Below, in pieces: positions 49,628-60,669 of a stretch of 64,000 bases of DNA. Under the pieces are notes generated by a model. The model did not search any database and was not told the DNA's origin. It worked only from the letters and a program-made list of their open reading frames with translations. The number at the start of each line of letters is the position of its first letter. Within the stretch, counting starts at the first letter, position 1. Source of the DNA: Gymnopus androsaceus JB14. Its lineage: Eukaryota > Basidiomycota > Agaricomycetes > Agaricales > Omphalotaceae. The stretch is from contig ML769612.1 in NCBI GenBank assembly GCA_009733575.1, positions 50,503 through 114,502 of the forward strand, written 5' to 3'. The translations under genes were made by a program, and so were the position numbers.

Positions 49628-52600
49628 ATGAGTAGAGGTTACAGAAGTGGGTCTGCGAGGTTGTCCCTTGTGGGGGAGCAATCCCATACTGTGACCCAAG
49701 GGGCAACACTGCATTCTCACCAACGCACCAATACTCTTGTCTGCCCGAATAACAACTCACCGGAAGGAGGAATAACACCTCCAGCATCACCAGCTGCATC
49801 AAACAACAATGATGACCCAATCCCTGGAAATGAATCCAGCCCTTAAGAAGAAGCACACAGGAGTATCAGGAGCAAGAGGCCAATACCAGGCATCTCAAAT
49901 CCCTATTGAAGAAGCTGCAGCGCGCTTTAGACAGCTGCAAAAGGACAAGTACTAAATGATCAACAAGCAGCAAGAAATAAGAAAAAAGTTAGGGGACACC
50001 TGAACCTAGCTTCATTGAACCTCAATGGAAGAGGGCTGAGAGAGTCTCAGAAACAGGACACAAATGGCCTGACATTAATGATCATGGTACACAAGAATAA
50101 GATTGCTGTGCTTGCAACTGTAGAAACCCACTTATCACCCAATCATGTCCAGGACATAGAAGATAGTTTCATTGGTAAGAAATGAAGATATATGCATCTA
50201 TGGACTCCAACCACTCTAACTCTGCAGGAGTAGCCTTTGTGCTAAATCGTGACCTTATCAGTACTGATCTAACCAGGGTACACATTGTCGTTCCTGGTCG
50301 AGCAATATGTATACAAGTACCCTGGAAAGAAAGAGAAACACTGACTCTATTATGTGTATATGCACCCAATGATAGCATGAAGAACAATGAAGCCTACTGG
50401 AATGACCTAACTGAAAAGTGGCTAACTCTCAACTTACCAATACCAGATTTCATCTTTGGAGACCATAACATTGTGGAAGAAGGATGTGACAGATCAACAG
50501 GTCAAACCAGACCACCAAGGAGCATGTAGCAGCCCTAGTCCGTTTCAAGAACCTGTTTGAGATGAAAGATGGCTGGCGCAATGCCAACCCAACTACAAAT
50601 GAATTCACACATACTCACTGGGGGGCAAATGGACAAGCAACTATGTCCAGAATAGACAGAATATATGTGAGTGGAAGCATCAGGTCAAGATGCAGTCAAT
50701 GGAGAATACACGGTAGTGAGGATGCAGAGCTTCACTGACCACCAACTGATATCAGTAACAATACAGGCCCCGGGAGCTGCACGCCAAGGTAAAGGCAGAT
50801 ATGCAATAAAAGCAAAATCACTTGAGAACCCATGCCCTGATAACAAAAATACAACAGCTTGTAATGAACAACAATTAGTGACCTTGAGGAATGATGAAGG
50901 AAGTAATATACAAATAGCCTTTGACCAGCTAAAGAAAGATATTATTGAGCTTGAAAGAAATTTACAAAAGAGAAATGTGGGTATAGCATGTACCAAAATT
51001 CAGACCTTACACGGAAAGAAAAAAGCTCTACTGACAAGACTGGAAACAGATAGAACCCAAATTACAACAGAGGCAGCTAACTATCCAGAAGGAGATTGAT
51101 ACCATAGCCCGAAGGCTTAACAAGGACCAAAAAATGTCATTCTGCATCAAGAATGAGCTAGAAGGGGATGGTGTTACAAAGTACTCAACAAGGTACATGA
51201 AGGAGAAAGAAGGCCAGAGACAACATTCCCTTCCTCTAGAATACCAGGTACAACAAGAGTCACTAGTGATCCAAAAGAGATGGCTGAGATTGGTGGAGCA
51301 TACCATGCAAGCACTCAAGAAGACCCCACACAGAATGACATGGTGCAGAAGATGAATGACATAGAAATTGTTGTACAACATATCAGCCGCCACACAAAAG
51401 ACCCTGATTGCTGAGCCATTAGCCAGGAAATGATTAGCGAGAAACAAGTGCTAAAAGCACTCCTAACATGCAGCAAAGGTAAAGCTGCAGGAATTGATGG
51501 TATTGTAGCTGAATTATGGCAAAGACTGCATCAACGCTTTATTCATGACCAAAAAATGGATGCAGCCAAGCCTACATGCAACATAGTTGCACTACTGACA
51601 AAGGTCTTCAATAATGTTGAAGAAAATGGAGTTGAACCAGGAACCCGGTTCAACCTTGGTTGGATGTGCCCTATCTTTAAGAAGAAGGATGAGGCAGACA
51701 TTGTAAACTACCGCCCAATCACAGTGTTAAATACAGACTACAAAATCTTCACTAAAGCACTCACCATAGAGCTTACAGAAATTGCACCATCACTTATACA
51801 CCCAAATCAAGCAGGTTTTATGCCGGGAAGGAACTATCCTTGATCAGATCCGTCTAACAAAGCACCTACTTGAGTACTCTGAGGAAGAAATCCAGAATGG
51901 GGCAATAGTAGCCCTGGACCAGGAAAAGGCATATGACAGGATATCCCATGTATACCTCTGGGAAGTCATGAAGAAGTTCAATATTCCAGAGCAGTTTATC
52001 AAGACAGGTCAAATCCCTGTATACAAATGCCCAAACCACAGTTATGATAAATGGAGAGCTCAGCACTCCCTATACATTGAAGAGGGGGGTACGGCAAGGA
52101 GATCCATTATCCTGTTTACTATTCAACCTTGCAATAGAACCCTTAGCAGAAATGCTGCGCACCTCTCCTAAACTCAAGGGGTACAGACTAGCAGACCTAG
52201 ATGATAAAATAATTGCCTCCCTTTTTGCTGATGACACCACAGTGTACCTATCCAGTGAAGACAAGTATGAAGATCTTATAGACCTCCTGGATATATGGTG
52301 TAAAGCATCAAGTGCCAAGTTCAATGTAGGAAAGACAGAAGTGATACCAATAGGTAGTGAGGAGCACCGGACTGAGATGCTATGCACCAGAAAGCTTAGC
52401 TGCAATGACAACCCCATACCTGCTGATATCCGTTTGGTCCCTGAAGGCCAAAGCTCAAGAATTCTAGGGGCTCACATAGGTAACAACACCAATGAGATGG
52501 AACCATGGCTTCCCATTGTAGAGCGCATAGAAACAATCCTGGAGCGATGCTCAGAAATGCACCCCACAATGGAGGCAAAGAGACATATGATTAATCTGAC

Positions 52601-55155
52601 AATGGGATCAATCACACAATACCTTACAGCTGCAAATGGAATGCCAGAGCACATTGTAAAACGCCTAACAAAGCTCCAGAGCACATTTCTTAATGCTCCA
52701 ATAAACAAGGAAACATTGGCTGCTGATATCACCCAAGGGGAAAAAAGAATGTTTGACTTACAAGCACTGTAACCAAGCAATCCAGATAATGGAGTTTAAA
52801 TCATTCCTTGCATTGGAGCCAGCAACTCGCCCAATATGGTCAAATATAGGGGAGGCTCATATCCGTAATCACCCACAGAAGACAGATACTGCTCCTGACA
52901 ATGCAAGAAAAAACCCCTTTTTGCAAACCTGGAAATTAGCAATCCGGGAGCTGAAGACCATCTCTGAGGAACATGATCAAGACCGCCAAAAAATTTGGCA
53001 TTGAATACCAGGCCTTAAAACCCTCACAAAAGGTGCTATTACAAATGCCACTGTGGTACCACCATGGTGCAGATAAGAGCAAACTGCAGCTTAATAACCA
53101 TACAAAGGAGAAATGCCTGTGGCAGAACCACAGCATCCACCTAGTCAGTGATGCACTGAACCTACTAAAGAGATTAGACTTACCTGAACACCTACCAACG
53201 TCAGAGTGCAACTGTAATGCATGCAAGGTAGACCGGAGGAAAGGCTGCAAGAACCCACACAAATGTGCTGAGGCTGCATCCAAACAACTACACCAGCTCC
53301 GAAAAGCACTGGAATCCACTTGTGACCCCCCACATGCTCATCATCTTGATGAGATAAATCTGGAAGAGGGAGATGTGCTGTTTGATGCAAATTTTGAAAT
53401 GGATAATATAGCAGATGGCTTCCGCATATTCACCAAACTGGATGACAGGACTGAAGCATATGAACATCCCAATGACCAAGTTCACACAGAAGATGAGCAG
53501 ACAGTAGAGGTATGGTGTAATGGAACATCACAACAGCCAGGCACAGCAGAAGCAAGAGCTGGAGGTGGAGAGTGGTACTCACCCTTTGATGATCGGAATG
53601 CTGCAATTGCAGTCCCTAAGGATGAAAGGCAATCTGCACCCACAGCTGCAGCAATTGCAGTTTTATATGCTATTTTAAATGCTCCTACCACATCAGCAAA
53701 AAGGGGTTAAACCTATGATGACCTAGGGAACCTAGGCTACCATGGTCACCCTGGTCACCCTGGTCACCTTGGGTCTTCCAGGCTACCCCAGGCTACCTTA
53801 GGCTACCTCAGGTTACCTCAGGTTCCTCAGGTTAGCTCAGGTTTACTCAGGTTTACTCAGGTTGCCTCAAAGTCCCAAGGTTTATCCCTAAATCCTAGGC
53901 AACCTAGGTGACCTTAAAGAAACTGAGGCAGTCTAGGCAACCTAGGTGGCCTAGGAGACCTAGGTATCCTTAGGTTCCCTTAAGTCTCTTTAGGTCATTG
54001 TGGGTCAACCTAAAGTCAGCCCTGGGCCCAGACCATTTTTCCTGATGCAACAAACCATTAAGATGCACCATTACAAATGAGCAAGTACTCAAGAATATAA
54101 CAGAGCAACTCACTGGCTGGAATGACAGGGGCTTCCATAATGTGAAGGATGCAAGAGTGTATAAGGCTCTCCTGAGCCACCTCCGAGCCCGTGAAGCACC
54201 AACTATATTCCGCAAAGTGGACAAGAAAGGGAATTTAGATGCATACAGAGGAAGTATGAGCCTAGCAGAACAGGCCTCTCTGGGCATTGACACTATTGAG
54301 CCAATCTTAAAAGTCAATATGAAGTTTGACCTCAAAGACATCAAGCTCTCAACAATTACCCAATCTCTAGCCTATAAGACAATTAAAGGGCAAAATAAGG
54401 CAAAACCATGTCCAGCCACAGAGCGTACTATTGGCAAGGTGCAACGTGACCTCCGTGTAGAAAACCATGTCACACCAATGGCAGAGCACCTATGGAAATC
54501 AATCCGTGACCCTGAGTTACCCCGAAGAATAAGGGACTTCCTGTGGAAGTCAATGCATGATGCCCATCGTGTAGGCAGATTTTGGAAACACACACCGGAA
54601 TGCGAGGAAAGGATGATGTGTGCACACTGTAATGAGATTGAAAGCCTTGAGCATATCCTCCTAGAGTGTGATAGACCTTGGAGGAGGCTAATATGGGAAA
54701 TGGCTAAAAGCCTGTGGCCTAAGACACCTGACCATGGCCCCTGGAAGGAGCCTAATCTAGGAATCATACTGGGTACAAATCTCCTTGAATTCAAGGATGC
54801 TAAGGGTAAACCAGCACCTGGGGTGAAAAGACTCTACAAAATACTGATTACTGAATCAGCCCACTTGATCTGGAAGCTGCATTGTGAGGCTGTAATAGAC
54901 CGTGAAAATGAAGACATTCCTGACAAGGAAACTTATAACAGATTATGCCAGGTCCTGAACCAGAGATTAGCAAGGGACCAGAGCCTTACCTACAAACCAA
55001 GGTGGAAGAAAAGTGCACTAACAAAAAAGAGAGTGCTCCAGATGTGGAATCCAATAATCAAGGATCCACAAAAGCTCCTTTCGGACTGGATAGGTGAAGC
55101 CGGGGTTTTAGTGGGTATTGGGCCCTTCAACAACTTTAGACAGCATCCACCGTAA
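49628..55155 (+). pseudogene. LINE ORF2 polyprotein (endonuclease, RT, RNase H-like, CCHC), broken
   Basis: The endonuclease is recognisable from LNLASLNLNGRG (about 49.99-50.03 kb), ATVETHLSPNHVQDI with the catalytic glutamate, GVAFVLNRDL, VYAPND, GDHNIVEEGCDR, SRIDRIYVS and SFTDHQLISVTI. The RT has CPIFKKKDEADIVNYRPITV, VALDQEKAYDRISHVYLW, GVRQGDPLSCLLFNLAIEPL and SLFADDTTVYLSS, so both catalytic motifs are intact. An RNase H-like region starts VEVWCNGTSQQPG (about 53.51 kb) and resumes after an insertion at NKPLRCTITNEQVLKNI (about 54.04 kb). The C-terminus has CAHCNEIESLEHILLEC. At least five frame changes occur (near 50520, 50690, 51110, 51840 and 52030), so no full product is made from this copy as sequenced. 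Confidence 0.88.
53705..54010. mobile_element. Fold-back insertion of CAGGTTACC-type repeats inside ORF2
   Basis: About 300 bases of short degenerate words (caggctacc, caggttacc, caggtttactc) lie between the two halves of the RNase H-like region. The ends are inverted: GACCTAGGGAACCTAGG near 53720 and CCTTAGGTTCCCTTAAGTC near 53969, with outer GGTTAAACC against GGGTCAACC. It has no coding capacity. It seems to be a small inverted-repeat element that landed in the LINE. Confidence 0.65.
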
Positions 55156-55427
55156 TCTCTTAAATGGATGCAAATGCCATGGACAAATCATAGTCCGGTA
55201 TGCCCGAAGCCCCACACTATAGCAAGAGCTATGTGCAATGTCACCCAGACAGTGTGCATTTCCTCGGTGGTGGCTTTATTTCACCCTTTTCTCCGAAGGT
55301 TTCTCCATATGGATTTCCCCTTCACAAACTACGCAGTGGTTTGGTGCTAGTCCTACACAGTTGCCAGCTACTGATGTCTATGACACGTACTGCCAAAAAA
55401 AAAAAAAAAAAAAATGCACTCGTACCT

Positions 55428-56095
55428 AATGCACTTTTGGAGAAGAAAGTTTGCGGAGGGCACATTTCCTCTCCATTTCCCTTCAATTTTTTTCCGTACA
55501 CTCTTATACATGTATTCGAGAGATCTATCTACTTATTTTCAAAATTAAATTGGAGTTAAATGTTCAGGACTTTTGTCAACTCAGATTATCCAGGTGCATT
55601 TGCATTCTTGAGTCTTGGTACAGAGCAATACATTTTTCCATACCCTAAGAGTCACAAAATATTATTTATGGGACTATATAACATTATTGAGTGTACTCCA
55701 GAGGTGCCAAACAAAGATGAACGTTCAACAGTCAGCAAATAGCGTCAAAATGCACCTACGGGAATTGCCAGAGCTTGTCAAAATCTGGGTGCAATGCCTG
55801 CCAATTTTGAACCTGCTGTTGGATACTTCTTGGCAACACCAAAACATTCTCTAAAGTCGCCAAATTTTGGAATCATAAACATTAAGGTATATTCTAATAT
55901 ACTGCAAAGTTTGAAGATGGTTCATCAAGTATTACAAAACTTTTTCAGTATGGACATTTCCAAGTGCATTCTGGTACATCAATAGTGCACAAAAATGGAA
56001 TATGGTCAAAGCTCCCAATGTAGGTATAATGAAAATATTTTACAATGTGACCAAGATCACTGCTGTATCATCTACTTGGGCTTGGCATTGTAACC
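55428..56095. other. Spacer right of the LINE, no supported gene
   Basis: AT-rich sequence with short frames only. The words caggtgcatt, aatgcacct and agtgcattc recur loosely, hinting at old repeat debris. Confidence 0.4.
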
Positions 56096-56341
56096 ATATC
56101 AGTAAGATATGCAAAGGATGCAAGCAGCCTATATCATGTGATCTTATTACAGAGTATTTTTGCTAAGGCTCTCTCAAAACCCCACAAACCCCTTGAATAT
56201 TTATATTATCAGGAAGCCCCAAAAATTCTGCATAACCTTACTGTGGCCTTTTTGGAAAAAAAGTTGAGTTTTGGCCCAACATTAAGTTAAGCTTGTCCCA
56301 TGATATAGGCCACCTGTGTCCTTTGCATATCTTATGATTAT
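56096..56341. mobile_element. Fold-back (MITE-like) element with about 50-base inverted ends
   Basis: The left end 56096-56146 and right end 56288-56341 are inverted copies. Perfect blocks include AGATATGCAAAGGA against TCCTTTGCATATCT and CCTATATCATG against CATGATATAGG. The middle (about 140 bases) is unrelated. It is non-coding, and its termini differ from the other elements in the window. Confidence 0.75.
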
Positions 56342-58094
56342 AGGTAGTACTGTAATACCATACAAACCGTGCCATATACAGCCATTATGGCTATATGTAT
56401 GGGTTTAGTTTAGCACCTGTTAAGCACTCAATGCAACAACTTTGACATAATTCATGCAGTTCTCCAAATACCAGAAATTCAATGTCTTTTTGCATAATTG
56501 AACTAATTTTGGGATAATTCTTTTTAACAACCCTGTTGGAGGGGTTGTTAGCAGGGAACAACCCTCAAGGCTCCAGGCGTCACACCGGAGGCCCAACAGG
56601 TCACACTGAAGCCTCAAGGTATATTATTTCTATCTTGTGTAGCACAGATGTAGATTGTCAATACATAAAAAATGTCGCAATGGTCCGAGTCCCCATCCCT
56701 GTCGTTCTTTCCAACATACCCTTGCTCAAGACATCCATGGTCACTGCCTCTGCCACAATGACCATGGCAGCTATGCCTTGCAATACAGGGACAGGATGAC
56801 GGATGTGTAATGATTGCAAGTTGATGAGAAGAAATGAGAAGGAAGGTGTGAATGAAGGAATGTGATGTTTAGTTAGCAGTGTATGAAGCCAAAATGGAAC
56901 GAGACGCACAATAATCATGACCAGTCTCCCATAAAGGAACAAATCCTGGTTCCTGCAGCTGCAGCCACTGCTGTTGAGACTAAATCTCCATTGTCTATTG
57001 AGTTCCCGTGTTTGTGGGAGTCAGATTTATGCTAGAGTTGAACGTTGAAGCTGGAGATCCAAGTCATGGTCATTAGTGCACATTGGATATTGATTTTGTA
57101 GTGGTAGTGATTTGTTTGTCTATTCAAGTGCCGCCGAGGGAGGAAAAAAATGAGGTCAAAGAACGACAAAAGAACGACAAAAGTGAGCCCTAAGCCCAAC
57201 AAGCACTTCCGGCAAAAGCTCGGCGTGACAGCGATCACATGATCTTTCGGTGGGTTGTCAGGTGCCAATGAGGTTGTTGAAAAGAATTATCCCTAATTTT
57301 GTCCCTTATTTGAGATCATCATTGCCATTAAGGTACCACTAAGGTAGCCTCACATGACATTGAAGACATTTACTGTTAAATATAAGCTGGATAACCCCAA
57401 AAAACCCTGTCTGATCTCCATCATGCCAGTTGTCTTCCAGGTATTCATCAGCATCATTTCTCCCATATTCCATATCACCTTTGCTTATTCCTTGTTATCT
57501 TTCAAGCCACATGCACCTCCTCAATTCTCCTTTTGCTCCAAAGCTCTTCCAGTACTACTGTCTCTGCTCAACTCATTCTATTTTTTTTTAGCACTGTTCA
57601 AGCTGTCTGGTCTTCAACAGGTTGAAGGGTTCATTGCATTAGGTGCATGTTTTTTTCTGATTTTCCAGATGTTTTAATCTTAGCTTAGACCTTTTAAGTT
57701 TTATGATGGCATATAGTCCATGCATTACCAGTAATTTGATGTGATATGCTGTGTATTTCCATTGGTGCACAGCTTGTGCAGGACTCTCTTTTTCTGCTCC
57801 TAGATAGACAGTTCATCATGAGTATTACATGTTGTGGCACTAAAAATGCCATGTATCATACTGTCTTTTAGGTACTTCAACATTCAACTTGAATGTGCAA
57901 TTTTTCAGTATGTACATTGACTCTGAGGTGCCAGAGTGTAATGTATTTATTGTCCTTAATGTTTTCCACTGGGAATCCAGTGTGACATCTGGAGCTTTGA
58001 GGGTTGTTCAATAAAATTATCTGCCCAAAATCCTTCCACAATTCCATAACCATTCAACTGGACTCTTTCTTATCATTTAAATTTTCCCTTTACT
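56342..58094. other. Non-coding AT-rich spacer
   Basis: A small tandem aaagaacgacaaaagaacgac lies near 57157-57182. Otherwise only short open frames without recognisable content. Confidence 0.45.
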
Positions 58095-58270
58095 ATCAGC
58101 AAAACCTGGGTGGTCTCCAGAGAGCTCCTGAGACCCTAGAGATTCTGGCAGCTGTCAAAATAGGCTCTCCAGGGCTCTGGCATCTCCAGAGTCTCCAGAG
58201 CTCTCTGGAATTAGTACCCTTGCTCCAGAGATGCTTCCAAATGTATTGTGCTTGTACAGGTTTTGCTGAT
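58095..58270. mobile_element. MITE-like element, family A copy 2
   Basis: The ends ATCAGCAAAACCTG (58095-58108) and CAGGTTTTGCTGAT (58257-58270) are perfect inverted copies and match the tips of copy 1 at 44983-45257. The interior has CTCCAGAG and CTCTGG type words and does not align with copy 1 by eye. No open frame. Confidence 0.8.
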
Positions 58271-59354
58271 GACTATGGATAGTAAAATCAATTATGTTAG
58301 TTGCAAAAAGTAATAGTACTTGGAAAAGACAATTATGTTTATTGTTTTGGTACAGACAATAATCTTACTTGCTTCAGATAGTCAATTATGTTAATTGTCT
58401 TGGAGTTTAGACTATTATCTTAATTCTGGACTACCAGTGGTAGGTATCCATCATCTTTAGTGTTTTGTACCAAAATTAAATCTTGGTGCTACTAGCCTCT
58501 GTTTGGCAACATTTTCAAGATGATTCTAAGTTTTGACTGAGGCTGAAATTAATAATGGACTTTAGAAATACTTCCGAGGGCTGTTCTGCTAAAAGGAACT
58601 GGCAAGCCTTGTAAAAAGGCAAATGACTTGAGTCAATTCGGACCAAAATCCCAAAAGTCGACCCAATCAAGGAAGACAAACGAACAAGGCAGGAAAATGT
58701 CGAGGCAAAACCATAGTATACATGCATATATGGACATTATTTATCTTTTTCTATTTTACTTACTCTGTTTCATCCTATCTTGCTCAGTTTCTCTCATTTT
58801 CCTATTTTCATATATCTCGCTCAGTATATAAGGGTAGCTATTCTATCTCGGAATAACAAGTTAGACTTGATACCTGAAACCCAGTTCTATCTTAGGACCT
58901 GTAGTGATTTGTACACGCTCAGACACGTCTGCATCGTCCTCTGCAACCTTTGAAACGGGTGGCCTTCTTGTAACCTCGATAATACTGAGGCTGTTCATTC
59001 TACTTCCCGGCTATTAAGTCAAGCATTCCTGGTTTTCATCTTGAAGAGAGGTCACATCAGTCTTAGGACCGCAGGTGGAGCCTAACATGCACACCTTGAC
59101 AAGCCCATTGTTGATTAGGAAAGGTCTTGGACCCAAGTGTTGGCTTGGTCTAGTTTTAGGGAGGAAGCTTCTCGGAGTGTTACCTAGCTTTACCAACAGA
59201 TTCTACCCCTTGCCTGCTCTTCGCTGAGTGTGTTAAAAAACGCCTACTCGAGTGACTTGTGCGGCAGTCATATAAGCTTGTTAGGTAACTTGCGGGAATC
59301 CCTGAGAGTTGGAGTATCATTGCGTGGCGACATAAAGGCTCCTGAGATATGCAA
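58271..59354. other. Spacer, possibly old LTR-like sequence
   Basis: A TATA-box-like word (agtatataaggg) occurs near 58824-58835. No ends of an LTR could be fixed and no coding signal was found. Confidence 0.3.
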
Positions 59355-59473
59355 AGTTGTTTGTTGAGTCGGCGTACTTGACCCGTGCTTTGGTGTTTGC
59401 TTTCCCCTCAATTAGTTCAGCGTGTTGTCATACGTTAGTTGGCTCTTCAAAACCTCCCTCCAAATATAAAACC
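59355..59473. repeat. Left arm of a long inverted repeat pair
   Basis: The reverse complement of this segment matches the window's right end from 63825 onward with scattered differences. Shared words include GGTTTTATATTTGGAGGG, GCCAACTAACGTA and GTCAAGTACGCCGACTCA. The arms point toward each other and bracket about 4.4 kb. The match may extend further left, since the right arm runs off the window. Confidence 0.85.
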
Positions 59474-59569
59474 ACTTCAGGCAACCACTATATATGACCT
59501 AGTTAGGATAGAAAACTGATGTACCTAAACTATCCTAAGAGGTTACTTTTTGGGGCATTCTGCCCAGCC

Positions 59570-60161
59570 AATATTTCAGTGAGGCAGCTGCCCACCTGTG
59601 CTCAATTTTTCCAGGCAGCAGCCCATCAATCCTGTCTTGATCAAAATCACTGCCCTGCGTACCAGGCAGCTGCCTAGTCAGGGCTGGGCAGCTGCCCAAC
59701 TTGTCACATGTCACAGGTGTCTGGGGTCCCTCTGGGCAGCTGCCTGCCGTTTTTCACCAATTTGGTCCTGAATTCCTCCCATCATTTTTTAGTTCATTAA
59801 TTTCATGAGTAGATGGTACATTTATCTTATTGACACAATACTACCTGATATTTCAGGGCAGCTGCCTATGTTGCTGGCCATGTATCCAACCATTGATGAT
59901 CTTATTGACTATTGTCCACCTTAGATAGTGCCACACTATATTTATATTACCAAAGATACCAACATATAAGTATATACATAATCAGGGCAGCTACCCACCT
60001 TAGTTAGTGCTACACTACATGTATATATAATATTTATATCACCAAAGATACCAACATAGGCTATACATAGGCTATGTACATAATCTGGGGCAGCTGCCCA
60101 CCTTAGTTAGTGCCACACTATATGTATATCAACAACGATACCAATAAATCTCACTCAAGTT
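59570..60161. other. Dispersed GGCAGCTGCC motifs flanking the minisatellite
   Basis: The palindromic word GGCAGCTGCC or a close variant recurs irregularly (about 59581, 59667, 59689, 59736, 59863 and 60092) amid AT-rich sequence, before the regular array starts. Confidence 0.65.
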
Positions 60162-60535
60162 GGTATATGGGGCAGCTGCCCACTCAAGTTGGTATACAGG
60201 GCAGCTGCCCACTCAAGTTGGTATACGGGGCAGCTGCCCACTCAGGTTGGTATACGGGGCAGCTGCCCACTTAGGTTGGTATATGGGGCAGCTGCCCACT
60301 CAGGTTGGTATACGGGGCAGCTGCCCACTCAGGTTGGTATACGGGGCAGCTGCCCACTCAGGTTGGTATACGGGGCAGCTGCCCACTCAGGTTGGTATAC
60401 GGGGCAGCTGCCCACTCAGGTTGGTATACGGGGCAGCTGCCCATTCAGGTTGGTATATGGGGCAGCTGCCCACTCAAGTTGGTATACAGGGCAGCTGCCC
60501 ACTCAAGTTGGTATATGGGGCAGCTGCCTACCTCA
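60162..60535. repeat. 29-base palindromic-core minisatellite, about 13 copies
   Basis: Units GGTATA(C/T)GGGGCAGCTGCCC plus ACTCA(A/G)GTT repeat every 29 bases from 60162 to about 60535. The 12-base core GGGCAGCTGCCC is a perfect palindrome. Because 29 is not a multiple of three, all three plus frames are open and encode the same rotating 29-residue repeat. I do not regard these frames as genes. Confidence 0.95.
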
Positions 60536-60669
60536 CTTAGTAGATCACAATATAATGATAATTAAAAGTTAAATATATTGATATAAGCATAAACTACCTA
60601 AGTAACAGCTACCTAAGTACATTGACATATTCCACAGATACACAATACTATCCTACAATGACATAACAC

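Larger units (their letters stand above)
46103..55427 (+). mobile_element. Full-length Tad1-like LINE (non-LTR retrotransposon) with target-site duplication
   Basis: The identical 15-mer AATGCACTCGTACCT flanks the element at 46103-46117 and 55413-55427. The 3' copy follows a run of 20 A (55395-55414, the last two shared with the 15-mer). Between them lie, in order, a gag-like ORF1 with a CCHC knuckle, and ORF2 with AP endonuclease, reverse transcriptase, RNase H-like and CCHC regions. This is the structure left by target-primed reverse transcription. Length is about 9.3 kb including a roughly 300-base fold-back insertion in ORF2. A perfect TSD implies a fairly recent insertion, while ORF2 is broken in many places. 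Confidence 0.93.

Noticed and set aside
57354..57677. Hydrophobic 107-residue plus frame as a membrane protein
   Set aside because: The hydrophobicity comes from T-rich DNA. It has no homologous pattern and lies in a non-coding repeat zone.
60160..60572. Three overlapping 86-127 residue open frames of a glycine/alanine/leucine repeat
   Set aside because: They are the three frames of the same 29-base minisatellite, with no start context, no domain and no neighbouring exons. The openness is explained by the period.
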